From an uncultured Oscillospiraceae bacterium (GTDB lineage: Bacteria > Bacillota > Clostridia > Oscillospirales > Oscillospiraceae): a stretch of DNA of 64,000 bases. Of the stretch, positions 35,458 to 44,682 are shown piece by piece. The notes beneath the pieces were generated by a model that saw nothing but the letters and a program-made list of their open reading frames with translations, did no database searches and was not told where the DNA came from. Each line of letters begins with the position of its first letter. Positions within the stretch are counted from its first letter, which is position 1. The stretch is taken from contig CATMVA010000001.1 of assembly GCA_950075865.1 (NCBI GenBank), forward strand, positions 216,212 to 280,211. Reading direction: 5' to 3'. The position numbers were made by a program, and so were the translations under genes.

Positions 35458-36599
35458 TCCCCCTCCCTCCTTTCCACCACAAAGGCGGTGGGCAGCTTCC
35501 AGGAGGAAGTAGAGTAGTACAGGGTCACACTGGTCATCTCATATCCGCCGTCGTAGTACATGGCGGAGGAGCTACCCCCGTCCAGATTGGCGGCGTTGAC
35601 CGCGCCGTAGTCCAGCATGATGGAGATCAGATCCTGGGCTGTAGCCCCCAGGTGTCCGGCGGCCCCCCGGCCGTCGGTGACCAGCATCAGCACCGCCCCG
35701 TCGGCCCGCTGCCCAATGACGGTCCGGGGATTGGCGCCGCTGCCGGTGCCCGTGATCTCCCGGGCCTTGCCGTTGACGATCAGGGTGGTAAAGTGGTTAT
35801 CGTCCCCGTCGTCAATATCCTTGAAGCAGATGGCGTCCCGGATCTTCTCCTCGGTCACAAGCTTCTCCACCTGGGCCGCAGTCATGCCGCTCAGGTCCTT
35901 GATGAGCAGAATGTTGTCCTCGTTGAAGCCCACCAGCACATCGCCAGCCTTTGGGTCGTTGTACTGCAGCTCTCCCCCGCTGACTACCACGCCCATGGGC
36001 CGTCCGCCCCAGTTGCCGTCGGAATAGTAGATGCCGCCGTTGATACCGGCCAGGTAATCCCCGCCGGTGACCAGCTCCTCCAGGGTCTGCCCGCTCTTGT
36101 TCCGGTTGAAATCAGACCAGGGATAGATGGTGGCCATCTTGACCCGTGAGGGGTCGTTGACGATGAGCATTTTGGCGTAGAAGGTCCGCCCCGAGATCTC
36201 CTCGATGGTCACGGCATCCAGGTCAAAGGGCTCTCCCCCCTGCTCCTCTCCGCCGGGATCGCTGGGGATGGTGATCAGCCCGGTATCCACCTCGTCCGTA
36301 GTGCCCCCCATCCCGTTCCGGCTGGTGATCTCCAGGATCTCCTCCTCGGAGAAGTACCAGGAGGCTAAAAACTTAGCCTGCCCGGTCTCCAGAATGGTGG
36401 ACACGAAAAGATCACTGGCCGCTGTGCTGGGGCCATGGCAAATCATCCACAGGGTGGTATAAGCGCCCACAAGGGTAATGACCAGAAAGAGTGCCAGGGT
36501 CAGGCACACCTTTCCCACCACGCCGAGGACCGTATTTTTCTTTTTCGGCCGCTTGGCCAGGCGCTTAGGCCCGGAAGCCGGCTGAGTCATGGTTTCCAT
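35454..36599 (-). CDS. exported phosphodiester glycosidase family (NagPA domain) protein
   Basis: 381 residues. Basic N-terminus (KRLAKRPKKKN), one membrane segment (about 27-50), then a NagPA/DUF2233 domain with GGDYLAGINGGIYYSDG, GRPMGVVVSGGEL, and NLDGGSSSAMYYDGGYEM near the C-terminus. The family hydrolyses phosphodiester-linked sugars; bacterial members are linked to teichoic acid or exopolysaccharide metabolism. Start supported by AAGGAGAGAG five bases upstream. Middle gene of a three-gene envelope operon. Confidence 0.88.
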   Translation of the reverse strand: METMTQPASGPKRLAKRPKKKNTVLGVVGKVCLTLALFLVITLVGAYTTLWMICHGPSTAASDLFVSTILETGQAKFLASWYFSEEEILEITSRNGMGGTTDEVDTGLITIPSDPGGEEQGGEPFDLDAVTIEEISGRTFYAKMLIVNDPSRVKMATIYPWSDFNRNKSGQTLEELVTGGDYLAGINGGIYYSDGNWGGRPMGVVVSGGELQYNDPKAGDVLVGFNEDNILLIKDLSGMTAAQVEKLVTEEKIRDAICFKDIDDGDDNHFTTLIVNGKAREITGTGSGANPRTVIGQRADGAVLMLVTDGRGAAGHLGATAQDLISIMLDYGAVNAANLDGGSSSAMYYDGGYEMTSVTLYYSTSSWKLPTAFVVERREGE

Positions 36600-36626
36600 G
36601 TTATCTCTCTCCTTGATCGTTATGCT

Positions 36627-37712
36627 TTATCGAAAAACCCATCTCTGCTGAATCTGGTAGCTCACCAGGAACAACGCCACGTCCACCCCCAGCTTGATCG
36701 CCGGCTCCAAAGCAGGCGTCGCCTTGAGCAGCGTGCTGAACAGGAACACCAGACCGAAGGAGGCCCCGGTCTGGACCACACACAGGGCATAATACCGGGC
36801 CATAGTCTTTTTGACCGGTCCCACCGAATGGAAAACCGCCTTACGGTTCACCGTATAGTTGAAAAGGGACGAGACCAGCCGGGCCGGGAAGGTGGCCAGC
36901 GCCAAACGAGCCAGGCGGGAGACCTGGTTCCCGACCAAAAAGTCCAGCAGAGCGAAAAGTCCGTAATCGATCAGAAAGGACGCTCCCGAGCTGAGAATGA
37001 AGGCCAGCAGCTGCCCGCAGGAGAAGGCGATGATCCTCCGGTAGATGGACATGGCATCCCGGAAGGGCTTAAAATGGGAGGATGGGTTCCCCGGCTCGTA
37101 GACCGTGGCGATCTTCTCCTCCACAATGCCTACATGCTCTCTCTTCAGGCTGAAAAACATTTCGGTTTCATACTCATACCTGTCCCCCACGGTTCTGCAC
37201 ATCACAGGCAAACAGGAATAGGGGATTGCCCGCAACCCAGTCTGGGTATCTGAAATGGGAAAACCGCAGAATATCTTGAACACCATCCTGGTAATACGGT
37301 TGCCTGTCCGACTCTTCCAAGGCACATGGGGATCGTCAAAATTCCGGCAGCCAAGGACTACCTTGTCCCCCTCGTCAATCATCCTTTGGGCACAGTTCTT
37401 TACATCCTCGGCCAAGTGCTGGCCGTCTCCATCCACCGTCACCACGCCGGCGCATTCCGGCCGGTGCTCCAGAAGCCAGGCAAAAGCGGTCTTCATGGCC
37501 GCCCCCTTTCCCCGGTTCACCTCGTGGGTCAGCAGGGTGACCTCCGGGTGCCTATCGGCATTCAGAAAGGGACTCAAATGGCTAACATCACTGCCGTCAT
37601 TGATCAAAACAATTTCCCGGAATCCAGCCTCCAGCAGACTGTCCACTACTTGTTCCAATGTCCCATCCGGATTGAGCGACGGCAAAACAGCAGTCACATC
37701 CCTGAAATCCAT
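36627..37712 (-). CDS. GT2 glycosyltransferase fused to GtrA membrane domain
   Basis: 361 residues. The N-terminal 210 residues are a GT-A type glycosyltransferase (VLINDGSDVS, TVDGDGQHL with the DxD site). The C-terminal 140 residues are a four-segment GtrA-like membrane domain (FILSSGASFLIDYGLFALLD). Separate GtrB and GtrA normally make and flip polyprenyl-phosphate glucose; the fusion suggests coupled synthesis and flipping of a lipid-linked sugar. First gene of the operon with the NagPA protein and the membrane-anchored protein. Confidence 0.9.
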   Translation of the reverse strand: MDFRDVTAVLPSLNPDGTLEQVVDSLLEAGFREIVLINDGSDVSHLSPFLNADRHPEVTLLTHEVNRGKGAAMKTAFAWLLEHRPECAGVVTVDGDGQHLAEDVKNCAQRMIDEGDKVVLGCRNFDDPHVPWKSRTGNRITRMVFKIFCGFPISDTQTGLRAIPYSCLPVMCRTVGDRYEYETEMFFSLKREHVGIVEEKIATVYEPGNPSSHFKPFRDAMSIYRRIIAFSCGQLLAFILSSGASFLIDYGLFALLDFLVGNQVSRLARLALATFPARLVSSLFNYTVNRKAVFHSVGPVKKTMARYYALCVVQTGASFGLVFLFSTLLKATPALEPAIKLGVDVALFLVSYQIQQRWVFR

Positions 37713-37747
37713 CTAAATCCCTCCTTTCCTCCCTCATTTCCTTTCCT

Positions 37748-37775
37748 ATTATAGCGGATATTTCAGAAAGTGCAA
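37748..37775 (-). promoter_or_regulatory. predicted sigma-A promoter of the GT2-GtrA operon
   Basis: Minus strand: TTGCAC, 16 bases, TATAAT. Divergent from the PIG-L promoter 50 bases away. Confidence 0.68.
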
Positions 37776-37821
37776 GTAATTTGTCGTGTGATTGATTTCC
37801 ATGGAATGATTTGTCGGGGGA

Positions 37822-37849
37822 TGACTTTTTCAGCCACCTGTGCTATAAT
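37822..37849 (+). promoter_or_regulatory. predicted sigma-A promoter of the PIG-L gene
   Basis: TGACTT, 16 bases, TATAAT, then a 39-base leader with GGAGG before the ATG. Confidence 0.6.
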
Positions 37850-37887
37850 GACAACGCATATTAAACCCCGATTCTGGAGGTATTCCC

Positions 37888-39336
37888 ATGCACAACCAAA
37901 AATGCCATCTGCTTCAGGCCGGAGCCGCCCTGCTCCTTGGCCTTGTCCTGCTCTCCCCCATCCCCTGCAAGGCCGCCGGGCAGACGGCCTCTCCGGTCGT
38001 CGTCACGGTCACCGCAGACGGCCAGGCGGCTTCGGGTCGGATCCAGGACGGCTCCTACTCCACCACGGCCTCCTATCCGGCCGGGACCACCCTGACCGTC
38101 TCAGCTAAGGCGGAGGGCGACCGGATATACGGGCTCTACATCGTCTGGGCCAAAAATCCCGGCCCCTGGACCCTCTCTTACGGAGAGACCCAATCCCCCT
38201 TTGGCACCCACGGCTTCCTCCACGAGTACGTCCCCATTGAGGGCGGCGCCGAACAGGTCTCCCTCACCCTCTCCCAGGAGGAATCCATCTGCTACCTCAA
38301 AGCCTATTCATCGGGGGCCCTTCCAGATGACATTCAGGTTTGGGAACCTGAATGTGACCGGGCCGACCTCCTCCTCTTCTCCACCCATGCCGACGATGAG
38401 ATCCTCTTCTTCGGCGGCGTCCTCCCCGAATATGCCGGGGAGCGTGGGCTAAAGGTCCAGCTGGTCTATTTCTCCAACTATTTCCTCGCCGGCGGCGACA
38501 GGACCCGTGAGCATGAGAAGCTGGACGGCCTGTGGGTCGCCGGAGTCCGGCAGTACCCGGTGAACGCCCCATTCCCGGACTATTACTCCGGCTCCCTGGC
38601 CGCCGCCAAGGAACTCTTCGGCTGGGACGAACCCCTGGCCTATATCACGGAGCAGATCCGCAGGTTCAAGCCCCAGGTCTGCATCGCCCAGGACACCGAC
38701 GGTGAGTACGGCCACGGCACCCATATGCTGACCTCGGCGGTCATGCAGGAGGCGGTCAAAACCAGCATGGATCCCACCTTCTGCCCTGACTCGGCCGAGA
38801 CCTACGGCGTCTGGGACGTGCCCAAGACCTATATCCACCTCTACGGGGAAAACAAGATCTCCCTGGACTGCCGCAAGCCCTTGGTGGCCTTCGGCGGCCA
38901 GACCGCTCTGGAGGTAGCCACGGCGGCCTACAAAAAGCACGTCACCCAGCAGTGGTGCTGGTTCTATGTGTCGGACACCTATGAGTACAGCATTGCCGAG
39001 TACGGCATGTGCCGCTCAACCGTGGGCGCCGACACCGGCAACGATATGATGGAGCACCTACTCTCTTACGCCGAGCAGGACCGGCGTGAGGCCGAACGCA
39101 GGGCCGAGGAGGAGAGGAAAGCCAAGGAAGAGGCCGAACGCAAGGCCCGGGAGGAAGCTGAGCGCAAAGCAAAAGAGGAGGCCGAGCGTCTGGCACAGGA
39201 GAAAGCTGCCCAAAAGGCCGCCGAAGATGCCGCCACCCGCCAGCGTCTGATGCTGATCCTAGCCGCCGTCCTGCTGGCCCTGGGCCTGCTCACCGCCTTT
39301 GTCACCCGCCGGAGCACCCGCCGAAAAATACGCTGA
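37888..39336 (+). CDS. surface-anchored PIG-L family deacetylase
   Basis: 482 residues. Signal peptide (about 1-27), a beta-rich N-terminal domain of about 120 residues, then the PIG-L/LmbE zinc deacetylase fold with LLFSTHADDEILFFGG (AHPDDE-like site, His-Asp-Asp near 166-169) and GHGTHMLTSA (third ligand). From about residue 395 to 450 a Lys/Glu/Ala coiled coil made of imperfect KAKEEAERKAREEAER units precedes a C-terminal membrane segment (453-471) and a basic tail. The family removes N-acetyl groups from GlcNAc-type sugars; the layout places the catalytic domain outside, tethered by a stalk. Confidence 0.9.
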   Translation: MHNQKCHLLQAGAALLLGLVLLSPIPCKAAGQTASPVVVTVTADGQAASGRIQDGSYSTTASYPAGTTLTVSAKAEGDRIYGLYIVWAKNPGPWTLSYGETQSPFGTHGFLHEYVPIEGGAEQVSLTLSQEESICYLKAYSSGALPDDIQVWEPECDRADLLLFSTHADDEILFFGGVLPEYAGERGLKVQLVYFSNYFLAGGDRTREHEKLDGLWVAGVRQYPVNAPFPDYYSGSLAAAKELFGWDEPLAYITEQIRRFKPQVCIAQDTDGEYGHGTHMLTSAVMQEAVKTSMDPTFCPDSAETYGVWDVPKTYIHLYGENKISLDCRKPLVAFGGQTALEVATAAYKKHVTQQWCWFYVSDTYEYSIAEYGMCRSTVGADTGNDMMEHLLSYAEQDRREAERRAEEERKAKEEAERKAREEAERKAKEEAERLAQEKAAQKAAEDAATRQRLMLILAAVLLALGLLTAFVTRRSTRRKIR

Positions 39337-39349
39337 AAGAAGGAAAATC

Positions 39350-39382
39350 TCCTGATGTGGAATACACATCAGGAGTCTTTTT
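39350..39382 (+). terminator. terminator after the PIG-L gene
   Basis: TCCTGATGTG / CACATCAGGA with GAATA loop and GTCTTTTTTG tail. Confidence 0.88.
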
Positions 39383-39384
39383 TG

Positions 39385-40560
39385 TCACAGGATCACCGGA
39401 CCTTGGGTATAATCCAGCCCGCAGGGCCCCGGCTTATCCAGGCACAACCCGAAAAGGTCGGTCCCCCTGCGCTCCAGAGCGAAAAGCCTCTCGGCCGCCT
39501 CCCCCAGCCCCCGGACATGGGCCGGCTTGGTGATGATCGGCAGCGAGGCCTTCTCCTTCATCTCCCGCAGCACCTTCCGCCCCCGGCTGTTAAATCCCAG
39601 CACCCGAAGATAGGCCAGGCTCCGTGGCCGGTCCACCTCGGTGAACCCCAGAAAAGCCCATAGAGCCAGCCGCCGGATCCTGGCGTGGGCATACCGCTTG
39701 GTCTTGGCCAGCAGGTAAAATTCCTCCAGACTCTCTGCCTTTCCTGCCGCATCCACCAGCCGGTCGGGCAGCCCCTCAGCCCTGCCGCTGTCGGGCAGTG
39801 CGGCAAAGTCGGCCTCGGTCATAGTCCGCAGCCTGGCCAGCATGGCCCGCTCCACGTTCTCCATCCGGGCCAGCCCCGCCCTTTGGAGCCGCTCCCCAGC
39901 CTTCTTCCCAAGCCAGGGGATCACATCCTCCCCTTGCCGCAGTCTTCCCCGCAGCCAGGAGGCCGAAGCGAACTCCCCCTCGGCTCCAGGACTGTCATGG
40001 CCCGCCCCCTGCCGGGGGATCGCCACCGCCGCCAGGTCTTCCCCCGTCACCCGGAGATATTCCACCCCCAGACTGTCGTTGGCTCCCCGGAGCAGCCTGG
40101 CGCTCTTTCCGGCCAGGGAAAGCGCCGCCCTCTGTCTGGCCTCCGCAAAGGAGATCCCCTTGTCGAGCTCTCTGTGAAGGGCATCCCGGTATTCTGGTGC
40201 ATCCAACGTCTCCGCAATTCGACGCAAGCTCTCCAGATCCCCGCTCTCGCTGCCGAAAGAGATAGTATCTACCACCCCCGTGGCCTTCAGCACCGCCACT
40301 CCGCCCCGGGCAAAGCCCTCGGCCGAGGAGATGCACCAAGGCAGGGGCAGCTCCAGGATCAGGTCGGCCCCGCCCCGGAGAGCCATCTCGGCCCTGGTCC
40401 ACTTGTCGGTAAGGGCACACTCCCCCCGCTGTACCCAGCTTCCCGACATGGCGCAGACGATGGCTTCGTCCTCCCCCAGGCTCCGCCTTGTCTCGGCGAT
40501 GTGGTAGGCGTGGCCCGTATGAAACGGATTGTATTCCGCGATGATCCCCACAGCGTTCAT
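39385..40560 (-). CDS. tmcAL: tRNA(Met) cytidine acetate ligase
   Basis: 391 residues. Nucleotidyltransferase-fold enzyme that activates acetate with ATP to form ac4C at the wobble base of elongator tRNA-Met. The HxGH site lies in EYNPFHTGHAYHIAETRR; SGSWVQRGECALTDKWTRAEMALRGGADLILELP is the rest of the signature. Start chosen at MNAVGIIAEYN; the frame stays open far upstream through ackA antisense, which is not coding. Its neighbour ackA (divergent) also handles acetate. Confidence 0.95.
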   Translation of the reverse strand: MNAVGIIAEYNPFHTGHAYHIAETRRSLGEDEAIVCAMSGSWVQRGECALTDKWTRAEMALRGGADLILELPLPWCISSAEGFARGGVAVLKATGVVDTISFGSESGDLESLRRIAETLDAPEYRDALHRELDKGISFAEARQRAALSLAGKSARLLRGANDSLGVEYLRVTGEDLAAVAIPRQGAGHDSPGAEGEFASASWLRGRLRQGEDVIPWLGKKAGERLQRAGLARMENVERAMLARLRTMTEADFAALPDSGRAEGLPDRLVDAAGKAESLEEFYLLAKTKRYAHARIRRLALWAFLGFTEVDRPRSLAYLRVLGFNSRGRKVLREMKEKASLPIITKPAHVRGLGEAAERLFALERRGTDLFGLCLDKPGPCGLDYTQGPVIL

Positions 40561-40589
40561 GACTCTCCTCCCGATTTTTAAAAAAAGAG

Positions 40590-40618
40590 TTGTCCTTTTG
40601 GAAAAAAAGTTATACAAT
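40590..40618 (+). promoter_or_regulatory. predicted sigma-A promoter of ackA
   Basis: TTGTCC, 17 bases, TACAAT, in an A-rich tract; transcription would begin near 40625, giving a 97-base leader. Confidence 0.62.
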
Positions 40619-40722
40619 AGGGGCAACACAATGTTTGCCCATTTTTCCTCTATCAGGAATGTAACACGTTTTCGATCCAAAGGCAAGCGTTGCCTCTGAA
40701 TTTCAGGAAGGAGAATCCCAAA

Positions 40723-41919
40723 ATGAAGATCCTTGTCATCAACGCCGGCAGTTCCTCCCTTAAGTACCAGTTCATGGACTCCGACACCCATGAGGTCTAC
40801 GCCAAGGGCCTCTGCGAGCGTATCGGCATCGACGGCCGCCTGACCCACAAGGTCCCCGGCCGGGAGGATTTCAAGTCCGACGTCCCCATGCCCACCCACG
40901 GCGAGGCCATCCAATCCGTCCTGGACGCCCTCACCTCGGCCGAGCACGGCGTAGTCTCCAACGTGTCCGAGATCGACGCCGTTGGCCACCGTGTCCTCCA
41001 CGGCGGCATGGCCTTTACCGAGAGCTGCATCATCAACGACGCCTGCATCGCCGCCATTGAGGAGTGCATCCCCCTGGGTCCCCTGCACAACCCCGCCAAC
41101 CTCATGGGCATCCGGGCCTGCCAGAAGATCATGCCCAACACCCCCCAGGTGGCCGTTTTCGATACCGCCTTCCACATGACCATGCCCGAGAAGGCCTACA
41201 CCTACGCCATCCCCTACGAGTACTACGAGAAGGATAAGGTCCGCCGTTACGGCTTCCACGGCACCTCCCACCGCTATGTCTCGGCCCGCTGCGCCGATAT
41301 GCTGGGCAAGCCCGCCAAGGATCTGAAGATCATCACCTGCCACCTGGGCAACGGCTCCTCCCTTGCCGCCGTCAAGGGGGGAAAGTGCGTGGACACCACC
41401 ATGGGCCTTGGCCCTCTGGCCGGCTTCCCCATGGGCACCCGCTCCGGCGACATCGACGCCACCATCCTGGAGTACCTCATGGGCCGCTACGGTTACGACA
41501 TCAAGGAGATGCTGAATATCCTGAATAAGAAGTCCGGCGTGCTGGGCATCTCCGGGGTCTCCTCCGACTTCCGGGACATCGGCGCCGCCGCCGAGGCGGG
41601 TAACCACCGGGCCCAGCTGGCTTTGGATGTGTTCTACTACAGCGTGAAGAAGTACATCGGCGCTTACGCCGCCGCCCTGGGCGGGGTGGACGCCATCGTC
41701 TTCACCGCCGGCGTGGGTGAGAATGACGCCTCGGCCCGTATGGCCATCGCCTCGGGGCTGGAGTACATGGGCGTCAAGATGGACCCCGACGCCAACAACA
41801 TCCGGGGCAAGGAGGCCGTCATCTCGGCCCCCGACTCCAAGGTCCAGGTCCTCCTCATCCCCACCAACGAGGAGCTCATGATCGCCCAGGACACCGCCGA
41901 GCTGGTCCGGGGCAGATAA
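40723..41919 (+). CDS. ackA: acetate kinase
   Basis: 398 residues. Reversible acetyl-phosphate + ADP to acetate + [64 protein letters not shown] and [12 protein letters not shown] are hallmarks. Start at 40723 has AGGAAGGAG in front; the in-frame TTG at 40690 is not used. No pta adjacent. Confidence 0.98.
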   Translation: MKILVINAGSSSLKYQFMDSDTHEVYAKGLCERIGIDGRLTHKVPGREDFKSDVPMPTHGEAIQSVLDALTSAEHGVVSNVSEIDAVGHRVLHGGMAFTESCIINDACIAAIEECIPLGPLHNPANLMGIRACQKIMPNTPQVAVFDTAFHMTMPEKAYTYAIPYEYYEKDKVRRYGFHGTSHRYVSARCADMLGKPAKDLKIITCHLGNGSSLAAVKGGKCVDTTMGLGPLAGFPMGTRSGDIDATILEYLMGRYGYDIKEMLNILNKKSGVLGISGVSSDFRDIGAAAEAGNHRAQLALDVFYYSVKKYIGAYAAALGGVDAIVFTAGVGENDASARMAIASGLEYMGVKMDPDANNIRGKEAVISAPDSKVQVLLIPTNEELMIAQDTAELVRGR

Positions 41920-41934
41920 ATTCCATAACAATCA

Positions 41935-41968
41935 CAGGGCCGGGAGCTTTCTCCCGGCCCTGTTTCTT
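41935..41968 (+). terminator. ackA terminator
   Basis: CAGGGCCGGGAG / CTCCCGGCCCTG with CTTT loop, then TTTCTTG. It also faces the convergent lipoprotein gene. Confidence 0.85.
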
Positions 41969-41984
41969 GCCCGCTGTCCGCACA

Positions 41985-42668
41985 TCACTCGGTCAAAATG
42001 CCCTCCGGCAGATCCGCCGCCTTGACCGGCAGATTTGACACGAACCAATAATTTCTCTCGTCCTGCTGCTCCATGGTCAGACAGTAAAGGTCGTCGCCGT
42101 CCCGCTGATAGAGCCGGACAGCGCTCCCCTCCCGCACACCCCCCAGAAGGGTCAGGGGTCCCGGGTAATTCACCCCGCCGTGCATCCAGTACCAAGCATC
42201 CTGATCCTCCAGATAGGGCAGCCTGTCCAGCCCCACTTTGCTGGTCTCCTCCAGGGTCAGCCCGGTGTATTTCAGCAGGACCTCATCCATCTCCTGCCGG
42301 GTCACCCGGTAGGAGGGGCAAGTGATCTCCTCCGGCGTCAGCTCCGGGTAGGCGGCTTTCACCTCGGCCTCGGTGGCCTCCACCGGGTCCCCCAGATGGG
42401 AGCCGTCATAAAAAAGCTGTTCCAGGTCGATATCCTGGGGCTTTTCATAGACATTATTCTCACCGGGCCGGCCAAACACGTTGCGGATATTATCTGCCCC
42501 CGAGCGGAAAAAGACCTCCTGGAACCAGGTTAGTTCCTCCGCCGTCAGCGTGCCGGGATGAGCTGTGACCGGCGGGGGCTCTGGCGTGGGCGAGGGCTAC
42601 ATGGACGTGGTGCCACAAGCCGATAGCAGCACAAGACAAAGCAGCAGAGCCCCCATCTTTTTACTCAT
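41985..42668 (-). pseudogene. lipoprotein gene interrupted by an in-frame TAG at codon 24
   Basis: Reading from the ATG at 42668 gives MSKKMGALLLCLVLLSACGTTSM, a perfect lipoprotein signal with lipobox LSAC, then TAG (42597-42599), then the same frame stays open for 203 more codons: PSPTPEPPPVTAHPG linker, LTAEELTWFQEVFFRSG, and an acidic globular domain ending ADLPEGILTE. The linker plus domain is a typical clostridial lipoprotein layout, so the TAG splits one gene. An internal start at 42479 could only give an unexported fragment. Function of the domain is unknown. Ribosome site GGAGGATACAAA precedes the ATG. Confidence 0.82.
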
Positions 42669-42715
42669 TTTGTATCCTCCTCAACCCTGTTAATAACCTC
42701 CGGCCTTGAAGACAC

Positions 42716-42774
42716 GGGGACGGTTCTTCTGTCCTGCTGTCTCCTTGCAAAGCCCCAGACAAAAGAACCGCCCC
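42716..42774. repeat. imperfect inverted repeat, possible mobile intergenic palindrome
   Basis: GGGGACGGTTCTTCTGTC (42716-42733) and GACAAAAGAACCGCCCC (42758-42774) are near-perfect complements around a 24-base loop. The motif with GACGGTTCTT resembles short palindromes scattered between genes of many Firmicutes, from memory. It could also end transcription of the 94-residue gene. Confidence 0.55.
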
Positions 42775-42785
42775 TCTGTTCTGCA

Positions 42786-43070
42786 CTAACTATTCTCCTG
42801 CCTTGCCTCAAATGGCGCAAAGAGGTGCCAACATCCTCCAAATGGGATCAAAATGGCGTCTGGATACTCGTCATCGGAATAGCGAGCATAGGGAGCATTC
42901 AAGGCATTATCGAAGTTGGCCTCATCGTCTTTCGCAGGCCCTTGGGTGATTGGGACAACGGAGATAATATAGCCCATGATTTGGCTGTCCTCCACCGTGT
43001 AGTCCTCTTCCATATCCAGTTTACAGTAGTAATTCACACCATTTGATACAACTTTCCGTACAACGATCAC
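42786..43070 (-). CDS. hypothetical protein, 94 residues
   Basis: GTG start (43070) with GGAGAAGGG seven bases upstream. No recognised domain; the sequence has a plausible globular composition (VNYYCKLDMEEDYTVEDSQI, ILIPFGGCWHLFAPFE). More AT-rich than neighbours, so possibly acquired. It lies 54 bases after gdhA on the same strand. Confidence 0.55.
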   Translation of the reverse strand: MIVVRKVVSNGVNYYCKLDMEEDYTVEDSQIMGYIISVVPITQGPAKDDEANFDNALNAPYARYSDDEYPDAILIPFGGCWHLFAPFEARQENS

Positions 43071-43124
43071 TCTTGAACCCTTCTCCGGCAGTCCTTTCCC
43101 GACTGTCAGCGCACGATCACGCCC

Positions 43125-44486
<1,362 letters not shown>

Positions 44487-44558
44487 TCACAAAATATAAG
44501 ACAGAAAAAGCCATTTTTCTTTCAGTTTTCTCTATTTGCGCTTTTCAAACCGGGACTA

Positions 44559-44587
44559 ATTATACCTTGCATCTCCCAAAAACGCAA
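44559..44587 (-). promoter_or_regulatory. predicted sigma-A promoter of gdhA
   Basis: Minus strand: TTGCGT, 17 bases, TATAAT; 88 bases upstream of the start. Confidence 0.65.
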
Positions 44588-44636
44588 GTCAAACTTTCAA
44601 ATCTTGCGGCTTTCTATATATTCGTAAAATTTCGCA

Positions 44637-44665
44637 TTGTCTATCCCCCAATTCTGTGGTAGACT
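44637..44665 (+). promoter_or_regulatory. predicted sigma-A promoter of the FAD-dependent protein
   Basis: TTGTCT, 17 bases, TAGACT; start codon only 18 bases after the -10, leaving a very short leader. Confidence 0.6.
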
Positions 44666-44682
44666 ACCAATGGTGAAGTCTT

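Noticed and set aside
39060..39240. DNA tandem repeat at the end of the PIG-L gene
   Set aside because: It is the coding sequence of a Lys/Glu/Ala coiled coil; units are imperfect and in frame, so it is described within the gene.
40561..41931. Upstream extension of tmcAL through ackA antisense
   Set aside because: The conserved protein begins MNAVGIIAEYN at 40560; the extension is only the complement of ackA.
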